Below, one piece after another: positions 24,882 through 34,060 of a stretch of DNA of 36,883 nucleotides. A model generated the notes under the pieces. That model was given only the letters and a program-made list of their open reading frames with translations. It was not told the origin of the DNA and searched no databases. The translations under genes were made by a program, and so were the position numbers. The stretch spans positions 1-36,883 of the forward strand of contig CAZSMU010000020.1 in NCBI GenBank assembly GCA_964607915.1, given 5' to 3'. Position 1 is the stretch's first letter; each line of letters begins with the position of its first letter. The DNA comes from JADJPL01 sp964607915. Its GTDB lineage: Bacteria > Bacteroidota > Bacteroidia > Chitinophagales > Saprospiraceae.

Positions 24882-26153
24882 TTATTCCTGTATTTTCCGG
24901 GCTAGCTCCAGAGAAACGCGCTGGCCGTTCTGGTAGGCTACGATGAAGGCGTCCCGGAATCCGGCCGATTTGAGCTTTGCAAGGGCGCTGCCGGCTTCCT
25001 TCAGGTTCAGAAAGGGTTGGGTGCGGTATTTGTACCATTTGTCTTCTTGCACCGATTCAATGGGGAAGGGGGACTTTGAAAAGCGGTTGTTCATACCGAC
25101 CGGGTTAGAGACCGCGGCGACTTGCACATAAAATTGGACATTGCTGCCCGCAGAGGCCGCCGTGCGCTCGCTGGTTCGGTTATTCGGGGGGATATTCAGG
25201 TTGAAGGGGATCGTCGTGCCCCCGGTAGCGGGCGCCGCATTGCCCGTTTCCCGGGTAGGGTAGGGGTTGGAGGCAAACACCGGGGCGGGCGTTGAGGTGC
25301 TTGGGTACGGATCCAGGGCAGATTTGTATTGCGTAAACGCATGGCTGATGGCATCTGCAATTTTTATTTGGCCATATTCATTTCCTATAAAATTTTCTTC
25401 GTTTAAATTGGTTAAAAAACCGGTTTCGATGAGTACACTGGGCATTGCCGTCGCTTTTAGGACCATGAAGCCTGCTTGCTTGACCCCTCTGCTTTTGCGT
25501 TGGGCCCTGTTTTTCAAAGCTTCTTCGACCAGGGTGGCAAAATCAATACTTTGTTCCAGATACGCATTTTGGTACATGCTCAGGAAGATATGGCCCTCGG
25601 GGGAATTGGGGTCGAAATCGTAGTTCTGCTCGTAGTTTTCTTCCAGCAGGATGGAGGCGTTTTCCCTTTTGGCCACCTGCAGGTTGAATTCTGCCGTATG
25701 GAGCCCCATGACGTACGTTTCGCTCCCATACGTCGCCGAGCCGCCCGCCGGCATGGCATTGCAGTGGATAGAAATGAACAAATCGGCATTGTTTCGGTTG
25801 GCGATGGCCGCTCGTTCATGCAGGGGGATAAACACGTCGCGGTCCCGGGTCAGCGCTACCTGGACTTCCGGGTGGTTTTTTCGGATTGCGTCCGCTAAAA
25901 ACAAGGCTATTTGTAGGGTGACGTTCTTTTCTTTTGAGTAGGCACCGGAGCAGCCGGGGTCGTGCCCGCCATGACCGGCATCTATAACAACCGTTTTAAT
26001 GGCATTTCCTTTTTTTGCAGGCCATTGTTTGATAACTTTGCCCGGCTTTGCCAGCGGCAAGGGCAGGGGAGCTATGCGGCAAAAAGCGGTAGGTGTGAGT
26101 GCAAACAGGCATACCATCGCAGAAACCCGGTAAAAATGTGGCAATGTGTTCAT
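24882..26153 (-). CDS. N-acetylmuramoyl-L-alanine amidase (Amidase_3) with C-terminal SPOR-like domain
   Basis: Secreted zinc amidase that cleaves the bond between MurNAc and L-alanine in peptidoglycan. A signal peptide (VSAMVCLFALTPTAFC region) precedes the catalytic domain at about residues 50-270. Zinc ligands are in VVIDAGHGGHDPG, the glutamate of SKEKNVTLQIA and the histidine of FISIHCNAMP. The catalytic glutamate is in MPSVLIETGFLTNLNE. A proline/threonine-rich linker follows, then a SPOR-like module (NVQFYVQVAAVSN ... FLNLKEAGSALAKLKSAGF), which in other proteins binds denuded glycan at division sites. 423 residues from the ATG at 26153. It is divergent from lptD, with 81 nt between start codons. 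Confidence 0.93.
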   Translation of the reverse strand: MNTLPHFYRVSAMVCLFALTPTAFCRIAPLPLPLAKPGKVIKQWPAKKGNAIKTVVIDAGHGGHDPGCSGAYSKEKNVTLQIALFLADAIRKNHPEVQVALTRDRDVFIPLHERAAIANRNNADLFISIHCNAMPAGGSATYGSETYVMGLHTAEFNLQVAKRENASILLEENYEQNYDFDPNSPEGHIFLSMYQNAYLEQSIDFATLVEEALKNRAQRKSRGVKQAGFMVLKATAMPSVLIETGFLTNLNEENFIGNEYGQIKIADAISHAFTQYKSALDPYPSTSTPAPVFASNPYPTRETGNAAPATGGTTIPFNLNIPPNNRTSERTAASAGSNVQFYVQVAAVSNPVGMNNRFSKSPFPIESVQEDKWYKYRTQPFLNLKEAGSALAKLKSAGFRDAFIVAYQNGQRVSLELARKIQE

Positions 26154-26234
26154 GCTTACTTGAGCTTTTTTGGAAAACGGGGGAGAGGGAAAGGGGCTTC
26201 ACGCCGTTTATATTCGTTCAACATCTGGCTGCTC

Positions 26235-29000
26235 ATGCAAAATAACATATTAAATCTCTTGAAAACAAACGCTCTTTTCCTGCTTTTTTGTTTGATGGGA
26301 GGTGGAAGTTTTGCCTGGGCCCAACCTGGAGCCGTGCCTCTGCCACAGGACACGCTGCCCCGCCTGGTTAGCGATACGCTCCTGCTGCCCGGCGATGTCA
26401 TCCGCCTGAGTAAAGATTCCCTGGACGATGAAGTGACCTATGGCGCAAAGGACTCCATCGTGTTGGACAACGACCTCAGAAAAGTGTTCCTGTTTGGGGG
26501 CGCCCATGTCGAATACACCGATATTTCCCTGAAAGCAGCCTACATCGAACTGGATCTTGAAAACAATCAGGTATATGCCGAAGCGAGGCCCGACAGCAGC
26601 GGCTACCCCGCCGGCGTACCCGAGTTTACCCAGGGAGAGCAGGTTTTCCAGGCCCAGCGCATGCGCTACAATTTTAAAACGGGCAAAGGGATTGTCTATG
26701 ACGTGACCACCCAACAAAACGACGTCGTAGTGCACGGGGGCAAAACAAAATTTGTAGGGGGGGATAAAAAAGACAGCACCTCCAACGATGTCCTCTACAG
26801 CCAGGATGCTTTGTTCACCACCTGTAACGCAGAACACCCACACTTCGGGATACGGAGCCAAAAGCAAAAAGTAGTACCCGACAAGCTCGTCATCGTCGGC
26901 CCTTCCCAATTGGAGATTATGGATATCCCCACGCCCCTGTGGCTGCCTTTTGGTTTTTTCCCCATCAATAAAAGCACGCGTTCCACCGGACTGCTCTTTC
27001 CAAAGGACTATGAATACTCCAATCAATGGGGCTTCGGGCTGCGCGACGTGGGCTGGTTTTTCCCCCTGGGCGAGCATTTTAACCTGGCCCTGCGCTCGGA
27101 TATCTACCTGCGCGGAACCTGGGGCATCAATGCGTCTTCTGATTATAGAAAACGGTACAAATACAGCGGGAACTTCCGGCTGGGCTTCGATTCGAGAAAA
27201 GTAGAAGACCTGCAGACGGGCCTTTTTGACCGTACGAAATCGGTTTCCATCAACTGGTCGCACCGCCAGGAACCCGCCGCACATCCGAGCGCACGCTTCG
27301 GGGGCTCTATCAATATCCAGACCAACAACTACCAGAACCGGGTGTTCAACGATGCGCAAAACGTCCTGAATTCCCAGTTGAACTCCAATATGAGCTTCGA
27401 TAAGACCTGGCCCGGAAAACCCTATAACTTTTCTGCGAGCTTCAACCACAGCCAAAACCGGCTCACCCGGGCCGTGACCATCAATTTTCCCGATTTCCGC
27501 TTCCTGACCCAGTCCTTGTATCCCTTTAAGCAAAAAAACAGGGCAGGGGAGGAGAAATGGTACGAAACCATCGTCCTGCGCTATTCCGGAGAAGCCCGCA
27601 ACCGCTTCGAAGCCACCGACACGACGTTGTTCAGCAATACTACCCTGGACAACGCTCGCTTTGGGGCCAAGCACGACGTCAACGCCAGTACCTCTTTCAA
27701 AGTGCTTAAGTACTTCAACCTGAACCCCAACGTCTCCTACCGGGAGGTATGGCAGTGGAGTACCATCGAGAAAGACTTTAACCCACAGCCCAAAGTGCGC
27801 ACGGACACCGTGTACAGCCCCGACCGCACCCAGTACCAGGTGAAATACGATACGCTGGCCTTTGGCTCGCAGTTCATAGATACCTTGCGCGGCTTCCGCG
27901 CATTCCGCGAGTTTTCTACCGCCCTGAGCCTGAATACGCGCTTGTTCGGGACCATGAATTTTGGGAAAAACTTTTTCCTGCGCAGCATCCGCCACGAGCT
28001 CCGGCCCAGCGTATCCCTCATCTACTCACCGAATTACCTCAGCCCTACCCTGGGCTATTACGATGAAGTACAGCGCGATTTCCGCGACCCAACCCTGCTG
28101 GATCGCTACTCCATCTTCGACGGAGGCATATTTGGAACGCCCCCTGCTTCCGGCCAGCAAATGGCCCTGAGCTACTCCCTGAACAACATCTTTCAGGCCA
28201 AAGTGCAGGGCAGGCAGGATACCGTAGCCAAAAAGATAAAACTTATAGACAACCTCGTGATTGGCGGCAGCTATAACTTTGCAGCCGACTCACTGCGCTT
28301 CAGCCCGCTCAGCGTAAGCACGACGGCCCGCTTTTTCAAAGGGATTACCACCATGGGCTTCTTCGCCGTTGCCGACCCTTATATCACGGATGCCAACGGG
28401 CGCCGAATCAATACGACGGTCTGGGCGGATCGCCGACGCCTCCTGCGCCTCGATAACGCCTCTATCCGATTTAACTCCCAGTTGACCGTGGGGAAATTGC
28501 GCGCCCTCCTGCAAGGTACGGAGGAAAATGTCGTGGAAAATGTAAATTACAACCCGCCAGCAACCCCCAATCCCGATGACGGGGAAGGCGAACAACCCGG
28601 CGAAAAACCCAAAGAACCCGCAGAAACAGAAGCTGACCTCTGGTCTTTATTCGAGAACTTCAGCATCTCGCACAACATTGACTTCAGTTGGCAGACGGGT
28701 ACGGATGGCGTCGCCCGATTCAGGGTGGGAAGCAATTCCCTCAACTGTTCGGGAAATATCGCGCTGACCAAAAAGTGGGCCATCACCGTGGGCAACTTCG
28801 GCTACGATTTTACCAACCGTGGCCTGAGTTACCCCTCTTTCGGCATCGCCCGCGACCTCCATTGCTGGACGATGGACTTCAACTGGCAACCCCAACGGGG
28901 TACCTACAGCTTTAATATCCGGGTGAAGCCAGGCTCCCTGGATTTTATCAAAATTCCCTACCAGCGAAACAATGCCGATGCACTGCGGGGCGGCTTCTGA
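26235..29000 (+). CDS. lptD: LPS-assembly outer-membrane protein LptD (Bacteroidota type)
   Basis: Outer-membrane barrel that inserts lipopolysaccharide into the outer leaflet. 921 residues from the ATG at 26235. The signal peptide is NALFLLFCLMGGGSFAWAQ. The frame is open back to 25962 but overlaps the amidase on the other strand, and those residues lack a leader. Residues about 65-190 form the OstA/LptA-like beta-jellyroll (KVFLFGGAHVEYTDISLKAA ... FKTGKGIVYDVTTQQNDVVV), followed by LWLPFGFFPINKSTRSTGLL, a conserved LptD segment, and a long barrel ending in KPGSLDFIKIPYQRN. It carries an acidic, proline-rich insert near residues 775-800. It converges on ilvN with 22 nt between stops. Confidence 0.9.
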   Translation: MQNNILNLLKTNALFLLFCLMGGGSFAWAQPGAVPLPQDTLPRLVSDTLLLPGDVIRLSKDSLDDEVTYGAKDSIVLDNDLRKVFLFGGAHVEYTDISLKAAYIELDLENNQVYAEARPDSSGYPAGVPEFTQGEQVFQAQRMRYNFKTGKGIVYDVTTQQNDVVVHGGKTKFVGGDKKDSTSNDVLYSQDALFTTCNAEHPHFGIRSQKQKVVPDKLVIVGPSQLEIMDIPTPLWLPFGFFPINKSTRSTGLLFPKDYEYSNQWGFGLRDVGWFFPLGEHFNLALRSDIYLRGTWGINASSDYRKRYKYSGNFRLGFDSRKVEDLQTGLFDRTKSVSINWSHRQEPAAHPSARFGGSINIQTNNYQNRVFNDAQNVLNSQLNSNMSFDKTWPGKPYNFSASFNHSQNRLTRAVTINFPDFRFLTQSLYPFKQKNRAGEEKWYETIVLRYSGEARNRFEATDTTLFSNTTLDNARFGAKHDVNASTSFKVLKYFNLNPNVSYREVWQWSTIEKDFNPQPKVRTDTVYSPDRTQYQVKYDTLAFGSQFIDTLRGFRAFREFSTALSLNTRLFGTMNFGKNFFLRSIRHELRPSVSLIYSPNYLSPTLGYYDEVQRDFRDPTLLDRYSIFDGGIFGTPPASGQQMALSYSLNNIFQAKVQGRQDTVAKKIKLIDNLVIGGSYNFAADSLRFSPLSVSTTARFFKGITTMGFFAVADPYITDANGRRINTTVWADRRRLLRLDNASIRFNSQLTVGKLRALLQGTEENVVENVNYNPPATPNPDDGEGEQPGEKPKEPAETEADLWSLFENFSISHNIDFSWQTGTDGVARFRVGSNSLNCSGNIALTKKWAITVGNFGYDFTNRGLSYPSFGIARDLHCWTMDFNWQPQRGTYSFNIRVKPGSLDFIKIPYQRNNADALRGGF

Positions 29001-29022
29001 CGGCGGGAGCCCAGCCAGGTGC

Positions 29023-29562
29023 TCAGCCTTCCTGTACCGCCTGTTCTTCCAGTGATTTCAGGTATTTGTTTAGGCGCTCCATAGGCCTGGGAATGGCTAC
29101 CCGGCCCGAACGCACGAACTCGTAGATGCCCAGCTCTTTTAGATCGGCCAATAACTCCTCCGTCTCCGCAGGATGCCCGGTCTTTTCTATGACGATGTAT
29201 TCCGGTTCTATTTCCAGGATTCGGGCGTTGTACTTGCGAATGAGGTGCTCCAGGCGCGTTCCCTTGGCAAAAATGGATGTGGGTACTTTGTACAGTGCGA
29301 TTTCCTGGAAAACCGTTTCATCGTTTTCGTAGTAAAACGCCTTGAGGACGTCCACCTGCTTTTCTAATTGGGCTACCAGCTTTTGCACCATGTCTTCGCT
29401 CGCGTGCACGACAATCGTGAAGCGGTGTATGTCGGGCATCGAAGACTTAGACGTGGTGAGACTTTCGATATTGACATGCCGGCGGGTAAAAATGGACACG
29501 ACGCGGGAGAGCAGGCCGGTTTGGTTTTCTGTAAAAACGGTCAAGGTATATTCTCTAGGCAT
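29023..29562 (-). CDS. ilvN: Acetolactate synthase small (regulatory) subunit
   Basis: Regulatory partner of IlvB that raises activity and confers valine feedback. 179 residues. The N-terminal ACT domain reads YTLTVFTENQTGLLSRVVSI then RRHVNIESLTTSKSS, with the effector-site asparagine and glycine retained. The C-terminal domain (about 85-165) contains FAKGTRLEHLIRKYNARILE and EYIVIEKTGHPAETEELLADL. It starts 12 nt after the ilvB stop, as in the usual ilvBN arrangement. No leucine- or valine-rich leader is seen. Confidence 0.95.
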   Translation of the reverse strand: MPREYTLTVFTENQTGLLSRVVSIFTRRHVNIESLTTSKSSMPDIHRFTIVVHASEDMVQKLVAQLEKQVDVLKAFYYENDETVFQEIALYKVPTSIFAKGTRLEHLIRKYNARILEIEPEYIVIEKTGHPAETEELLADLKELGIYEFVRSGRVAIPRPMERLNKYLKSLEEQAVQEG

Positions 29563-29574
29563 AGAAGCGGGGAT

Positions 29575-31335
29575 TTAACCGTGGTGTTCCAATACGATTT
29601 CATCAACAGCGGCACCGGCAGGCACCATGGGGAATACGTTGTCTTCCTTGAGTACCTGTACGTGGAGGAGATACGGGCCGGAGTGGGCCAGCATTTCGGC
29701 TACGGCTTCCTTGAGCTCCTCTACGCGGGTGATCTTGCGGCCGGGCACCCCAAAGCCGTCTGCAATCTTGATAAAATCAGGATTTTGAAGCTCTACGGCA
29801 GAGTAGCGGCGCTCGAAGAAGAGTTGCTGCCACTGGCGCACCATGCCGAGGTAGTTGTTGTCCAGGAGTACGATTTTCACGCCCGCGTTCCATTGCGCGC
29901 ACATTCCGAGTTCCTGGATCGTCATCTGGAAGCCCCCGTCGCCAATGAAGGCAACTACTTCTTTGTCGGGGCGCGCGACCTTGGCTCCGAAAGCGGCAGG
30001 GAGACCATAACCCATCGTACCGGCTCCCCCGCTGGATACCCACTGGTTGGTGTCCCGGAACACGTAGTAGCGCGCGGCAATCATCTGGTGCTGCCCTACG
30101 TCGGTTGCCACAATCGCCTGGCCCGCCGTTTGGTCGGAGACCTCCCGGACCACCATGGGCATCTTTATCTGGCCGTCGTCAGAGGGCTGCATATCTTTTT
30201 GAATGACCTTTTCCCACTCCACCGAAGCGCAGTATTGAAAACCGGCTACCCATTCCGGGTAGGATTTCTGGTCCACCAGGGGAATCAGGCGCTGGAGTAC
30301 TTGTTTGGCATCGCCCAGGAGGGGTACATGTGCCCGGACATTCTTGTTGATTTCGGCAGGATCGATTTCAACATGGATTACTTTTGCCTGCCTGGCATAG
30401 CTGTCCAGGCGGCCGGTGACGCGGTCGTCAAAGCGCATCCCTATGGCAATCAGTACGTCACATTCATTTTGTTTGATGTTTGGCCCGTAGTTCCCGTGCA
30501 TGCCGAGCATGCCCATGTTGAGCGGATGATCGCTGGGCAGAGACGACAGGCCGTGTATGGTAGACCCCACCGGTATGCCCGTTTTTTCCACGAAGGCGCG
30601 GAACTCTTCCTGGGCATGGGCTATTTGGATCCCGTGGCCAGCTAATATCATGGGTTTGCGGGCGTTGTTGATCAGTTCGGCTGCATCTGTTATCGCCTCC
30701 GGGTCTATTTTGGGCAGAGGATGATAACTGCGGATATACGTTCTCTTCTCGTACGCAAAATCGAATTTTTCGATTTGGGCGTTCTTGGTAATGTCCACTA
30801 CGACAGGGCCTGGCCGGCCAGAATTGGCGATGAAGAAGGCTTTTGCCATCACTTCGGGGATTTCTGCGGCGCGGGTGACCTGGTAGTTCCACTTAGTCAC
30901 CGGGATAGTGCAGTTGATCACATCGGTTTCCTGGAAGGCATCGGTGCCCAGGAGATGCGCACCTACCTGGCCGGTGATGCACACCAACGGGGTAGAGTCC
31001 AGATGGGCGTCGCTCAGTCCGGTGATGAGGTTCGTAGCACCCGGGCCTGAGGTAGCCAGACAGACACCCGTTTTGCGGGTGACGCGGGCAAAGCCTTCAG
31101 CGGCGTGTATGGCCCCCTGCTCGTGGCGGGGCAGGATGTGGGTGAGCTGGTCCTGATAGTGGAACAGGGCGTCGTACACCGGCATGATAGCGCCCCCGGG
31201 ATATCCGAAAATAGTGTCTATACCTTCGTAAAGCAGGCACTTGAGCACCGCTTCGGCCCCGCTGATGTATTCGGTCTCCAACGCGGTTTCAGCAGGTTGG
31301 CCCTGGGGTAGGGAAGGCTGAGAAATTTGGTTCAT
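29575..31335 (-). CDS. ilvB: Acetolactate synthase large (catalytic) subunit
   Basis: Thiamine-diphosphate and FAD enzyme that condenses pyruvate with pyruvate or 2-oxobutanoate, the first common step of valine/isoleucine synthesis. 586 residues, normal length. It has the catalytic glutamate in LPRHEQGAIHAAEGFAR, the FAD domain in the middle, and the ThDP motif VAFIGDGGFQMTIQELGM ending at LDNNYLGMVRQWQ. The N-terminal 25 residues before SGAEAVLKCLLYEGIDTIFG are variable. It lies 41 nt downstream of ilvD and 12 nt upstream of ilvN. Confidence 0.96.
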   Translation of the reverse strand: MNQISQPSLPQGQPAETALETEYISGAEAVLKCLLYEGIDTIFGYPGGAIMPVYDALFHYQDQLTHILPRHEQGAIHAAEGFARVTRKTGVCLATSGPGATNLITGLSDAHLDSTPLVCITGQVGAHLLGTDAFQETDVINCTIPVTKWNYQVTRAAEIPEVMAKAFFIANSGRPGPVVVDITKNAQIEKFDFAYEKRTYIRSYHPLPKIDPEAITDAAELINNARKPMILAGHGIQIAHAQEEFRAFVEKTGIPVGSTIHGLSSLPSDHPLNMGMLGMHGNYGPNIKQNECDVLIAIGMRFDDRVTGRLDSYARQAKVIHVEIDPAEINKNVRAHVPLLGDAKQVLQRLIPLVDQKSYPEWVAGFQYCASVEWEKVIQKDMQPSDDGQIKMPMVVREVSDQTAGQAIVATDVGQHQMIAARYYVFRDTNQWVSSGGAGTMGYGLPAAFGAKVARPDKEVVAFIGDGGFQMTIQELGMCAQWNAGVKIVLLDNNYLGMVRQWQQLFFERRYSAVELQNPDFIKIADGFGVPGRKITRVEELKEAVAEMLAHSGPYLLHVQVLKEDNVFPMVPAGAAVDEIVLEHHG

Positions 31336-31376
31336 AGCATTTAGGTTTGGTGAGGCTAAAGCAAGCGTAATGGGGC

Positions 31377-33056
31377 TTAGAATTCATCCGTGACGCATCC
31401 CTGGCTGGCAGAAGAAACGAGGTGGGCATATTTGCGCAACTGCCCTTTTTCTGCGGGAATGGGCGGGGCGGTCCACCGGGCGCGGCGCTCGGCAATGACG
31501 TCATCGGCCAGGCGCACGTCCATGGTATTGTTTACCGTATCAATAGATATCCAGTCGCCATTTTCGACCAGGGCGATTAGTCCGCCGGTCTGAGCTTCAG
31601 GGGTGATGTGGCCTACGACAAATCCGTGGGTGCCCCCGCTGAAGCGCCCGTCGGTAATCAGAGCTACCTTGTCTCCCAGGCCTTCGCCCATGATTGCAGA
31701 AGTCGGTTTGAGCATTTCCGGCATGCCCGGCCCGCCCTTGGGGCCGCAATAGCGGATTACCACCACCTCGCCGGCCTTGATTTGCTTGGCGACAATGGCC
31801 GCATTGGCTGCATCTTCGCCGTCGAACACGCGCGCCGGGCCTTCAAATTTTTCGCCTTCCTTTCCGGTGATCTTCGCCACGGAGCCTTCTGCGGCCAGAT
31901 TGCCGTATAAGATTTGAATATGCCCCGTCTCTTTGATCGGATGGCTGAAAGGGCGGATGATTTGCTGCCCCTCCTGAAGGGCGGGTACCTCGGCCAGGTT
32001 TTCAGCTATGGTCTTACCCGTAACGGTCAGGCAGTCTCCGTGCAGGAAGCCCGCTTCGAGCAGCATCTTCATGACGGCGGGAACGCCACCGATGTTGTAG
32101 AGGTCTTCCATGACGTACTTTCCGCTGGGCTTGAGGTCGGCCAGGAAGGGCGTGCGGTCGCTGATGCGCTGGAAATCATCCAGGCTGATGGGAATCCCGA
32201 CTGCTTTGGCCATGGCAATCAGGTGGAGCACGGCATTGGTAGAGCCTCCCAGGATCGTGATGAGGGTTATGGCATTCTCAAATGCCTCCCGAGTCATGAT
32301 GTCGCGGGGCTTGATATCGCGTTCCATCAGCAGGCGCATGGCAGCCCCTATGCGGGCACATTCTTCGCGCTTGGCCGGGCTGTTGGCGGGTATGGACGAA
32401 TTGTAGGGGAGGCTCATACCCATCGCTTCAATAGCAGAAGCCATGGTATTGGCGGTGTACATGCCCCCACAGGCACCAGGCCCCGGGCACGCATTCCGAA
32501 TGACCGCTTGAAAATCCTCCTCTTCGATCGCTCCTGCGATTTTTTGGCCTAATGCCTCAAAGGCAGAGATGATGTCTAGCTTTTTGCCTGCATGGCAGCC
32601 GGGGCTGATGGTTCCCCCGTAGAAGAGCAGGGACGGGCGGTTTAGGCGGCCGAGGGCAATCATCGCCCCGGGCATATTCTTGTCGCACCCGGTGACCGCC
32701 ACTACGCCGTCATACCACTGCGCGGATACTACGGTTTCAATGGAATCGGCAATCACATCCCTCGAAGGAAGCGAAAAACGCATGCCGGGAGTCCCCATGG
32801 ATATGCCATCGCTGACCCCGATGGTGTGGAAAATAAGCCCCACCAGATCATTGGGCTGCATACCCTCTTTTATCCACTGCGAAAGTTGGTTGAGGTGCAT
32901 ATTGCAGGTATTGCCTTCCCAGCCGTTGCTGGCAATGCCTACCTGTCCTTTCTGCATATCGGCTTCGCTTAGGCCAATGCCGTAGAGCATGGCCTGCGCG
33001 GCCGGTTGCGTGCGGTCTTGCGTGATTCGCTTGCTGTATTTGTTGAGTTCCTGCAT
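31377..33056 (-). CDS. ilvD: Dihydroxy-acid dehydratase
   Basis: Fe-S lyase that dehydrates dihydroxy acids to 2-oxo acids in valine and isoleucine synthesis. 559 residues. Three cysteine sites are visible: GNTCNMHLNQLS, VTGCDKNMPGAMIALGR and PGPGACGGMYTANTMASA. The C-terminal block DGRFSGGTHGFVVGHITPEA is also conserved. The ATG at 33056 (MQELNKYSKRITQD) is typical. It is first in an ilvD-ilvB-ilvN operon, with a -7 element at 33109-33116. Confidence 0.96.
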   Translation of the reverse strand: MQELNKYSKRITQDRTQPAAQAMLYGIGLSEADMQKGQVGIASNGWEGNTCNMHLNQLSQWIKEGMQPNDLVGLIFHTIGVSDGISMGTPGMRFSLPSRDVIADSIETVVSAQWYDGVVAVTGCDKNMPGAMIALGRLNRPSLLFYGGTISPGCHAGKKLDIISAFEALGQKIAGAIEEEDFQAVIRNACPGPGACGGMYTANTMASAIEAMGMSLPYNSSIPANSPAKREECARIGAAMRLLMERDIKPRDIMTREAFENAITLITILGGSTNAVLHLIAMAKAVGIPISLDDFQRISDRTPFLADLKPSGKYVMEDLYNIGGVPAVMKMLLEAGFLHGDCLTVTGKTIAENLAEVPALQEGQQIIRPFSHPIKETGHIQILYGNLAAEGSVAKITGKEGEKFEGPARVFDGEDAANAAIVAKQIKAGEVVVIRYCGPKGGPGMPEMLKPTSAIMGEGLGDKVALITDGRFSGGTHGFVVGHITPEAQTGGLIALVENGDWISIDTVNNTMDVRLADDVIAERRARWTAPPIPAEKGQLRKYAHLVSSASQGCVTDEF

Positions 33057-33108
33057 AAAAAGTGCTGTAAAAAATAAGATGACCTGTTTAATATCCTCGA
33101 ATGGCCTT

Positions 33109-33116
33109 CAAAGTTA
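33109..33116 (-). promoter_or_regulatory. Candidate -7 element TAACTTTG for ilvDBN
   Basis: Exact TAnnTTTG match, 53 nt before the ilvD ATG. The predicted leader of about 45 nt is too short for an attenuator. No TTG stands at the usual -33 distance. The rest of the 186-nt spacer up to 33242 is AT-rich without a recognised gene. Confidence 0.45.
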
Positions 33117-33242
33117 TTTTTCCCTCCGGAATACAGTAGATTAAATGTAGGGGGGATTACGACGGGGCATTATGAGATATTTGTTTACAAAAAACTAACA
33201 ATCAATTAAATGAGTGTGTTTTTCTTACGAATTGAACTGCCC

Positions 33243-33950
33243 CTACCGGCGTAGATTCAGCCCGAGGCGAAGGCCGGTATAGAATTGGGAAAGGGGGCTG
33301 TTATCTGCCGTTTGGCGATTCCCGAGGTCGGGATTGTCCAGGAGGGCCTGTTCCAGTCCATACCAGGTGGCTTCCGGATAATACCGGAACCCTCCGAAGG
33401 GGGTAAGGGTGATGCTTCGGGAAATGCCAAAGTCCAGGCCCACGGAAGCCGCTGCGCTGAGATTGGCCGACCTTCCTCGATACCCGATGGTGGGGGTCTT
33501 GATGTACGTCAATGCATACGTGTATCCCGGGGAGAACTCAATATAGAACCCCTTGGCCAGCGTATTGCCCTTCTTGGAAAAAGTCGGGCAGTCGCAGTCC
33601 CCTTTAAAGTCCAGCACATAGGCGCGGATATTCAAAAAAAAGCTGAACAGGTCGGCATCCAGGGGCCCTAAATCGAGTTCCTCTGCCTGGTAACGGGTGA
33701 GGTTGAGCTCAGGGGCAAATTCCAGACGGGTGTTGCGCAAGGAGTAGGCATATTCAATTCCCGCCGACCATCCCGCTCCGGGAAGTTCGGTGACGCGGTT
33801 GTTGCTCAAGTCAACAATATTCCATTCCGGGGCACTGGAAAAACGGTACGCCCCGTTTATGCCGAGTTGCGCCTCGAGTAAGTAGGGAAAGCCAAGGAGC
33901 AAAATACCGGCAGATATAGATTTTAAAAGGGAGGATTTGTGTAAATACAT
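33243..33950 (-). CDS. Putative outer-membrane beta-barrel protein
   Basis: 235 residues from the ATG at 33950 (MYLHKSSLLKSISAG). It has a signal peptide (SISAGILLLGFPYLLEAQ) followed by LGINGAYRFSSAPEW. The remainder has alternating strands typical of small Bacteroidota porin-like barrels (SAGIEYAYSLRNTRLEFAP; GFYIEFSPGYTYALTYI; LTPFGGFRYYPEATWYGL), ending in QFYTGLRLGLNLRR. A cysteine-containing loop DFKGDCDCPTFSKKG is distinctive. I do not recognise a named family and propose no function. It is divergent from rimO, sharing a 213-nt region that contains repeat copy E and a good -33/-7 pair for this gene. Confidence 0.72.
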   Translation of the reverse strand: MYLHKSSLLKSISAGILLLGFPYLLEAQLGINGAYRFSSAPEWNIVDLSNNRVTELPGAGWSAGIEYAYSLRNTRLEFAPELNLTRYQAEELDLGPLDADLFSFFLNIRAYVLDFKGDCDCPTFSKKGNTLAKGFYIEFSPGYTYALTYIKTPTIGYRGRSANLSAAASVGLDFGISRSITLTPFGGFRYYPEATWYGLEQALLDNPDLGNRQTADNSPLSQFYTGLRLGLNLRR

Positions 33951-34029
33951 GGTAAAAAAGAATTCAAGTGTAAACAATCGCGGGGAATCCTTACAACAGA
34001 CCCATTTGAAAAACGGAAAAACTACGCTG

Positions 34030-34060
34030 CAAGTATAGTTTTGCTTTAGACTTGTTGCAA
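34030..34060 (-). promoter_or_regulatory. Candidate promoter TTG-N20-TATACTTG for the barrel gene at 33243-33950
   Basis: On the minus strand TTG (34058-34060) and TATACTTG (34030-34037) are separated by 20 nt, matching the Bacteroidota layout TTG-N19/21-TAnnTTTG with one mismatch in the -7 box. The -33 TTG lies inside the outer arm of repeat copy E. The distance to the ATG is about 80 nt. Confidence 0.45.

Noticed and set aside
25962..26234. 91-residue N-terminal extension of LptD
   Set aside because: It overlaps the amidase coding region on the other strand and has no leader. A proper signal peptide begins at the ATG at 26235.
26250..27995. Long 581-codon open frame antisense to lptD
   Set aside because: It is a shadow frame of the GC-rich lptD gene. 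LptD has clear homology, and the antisense product has no recognisable domain.
29368..30645. 425-codon plus-strand frame opposite ilvB/ilvN
   Set aside because: It is antisense to two clearly conserved genes.
33057..33242. Leucine/valine-rich leader peptide or attenuator before ilvD
   Set aside because: The only small frame in the spacer (MPRRNPPYI) lacks branched-chain codons, and the predicted leader after the -7 element is too short.
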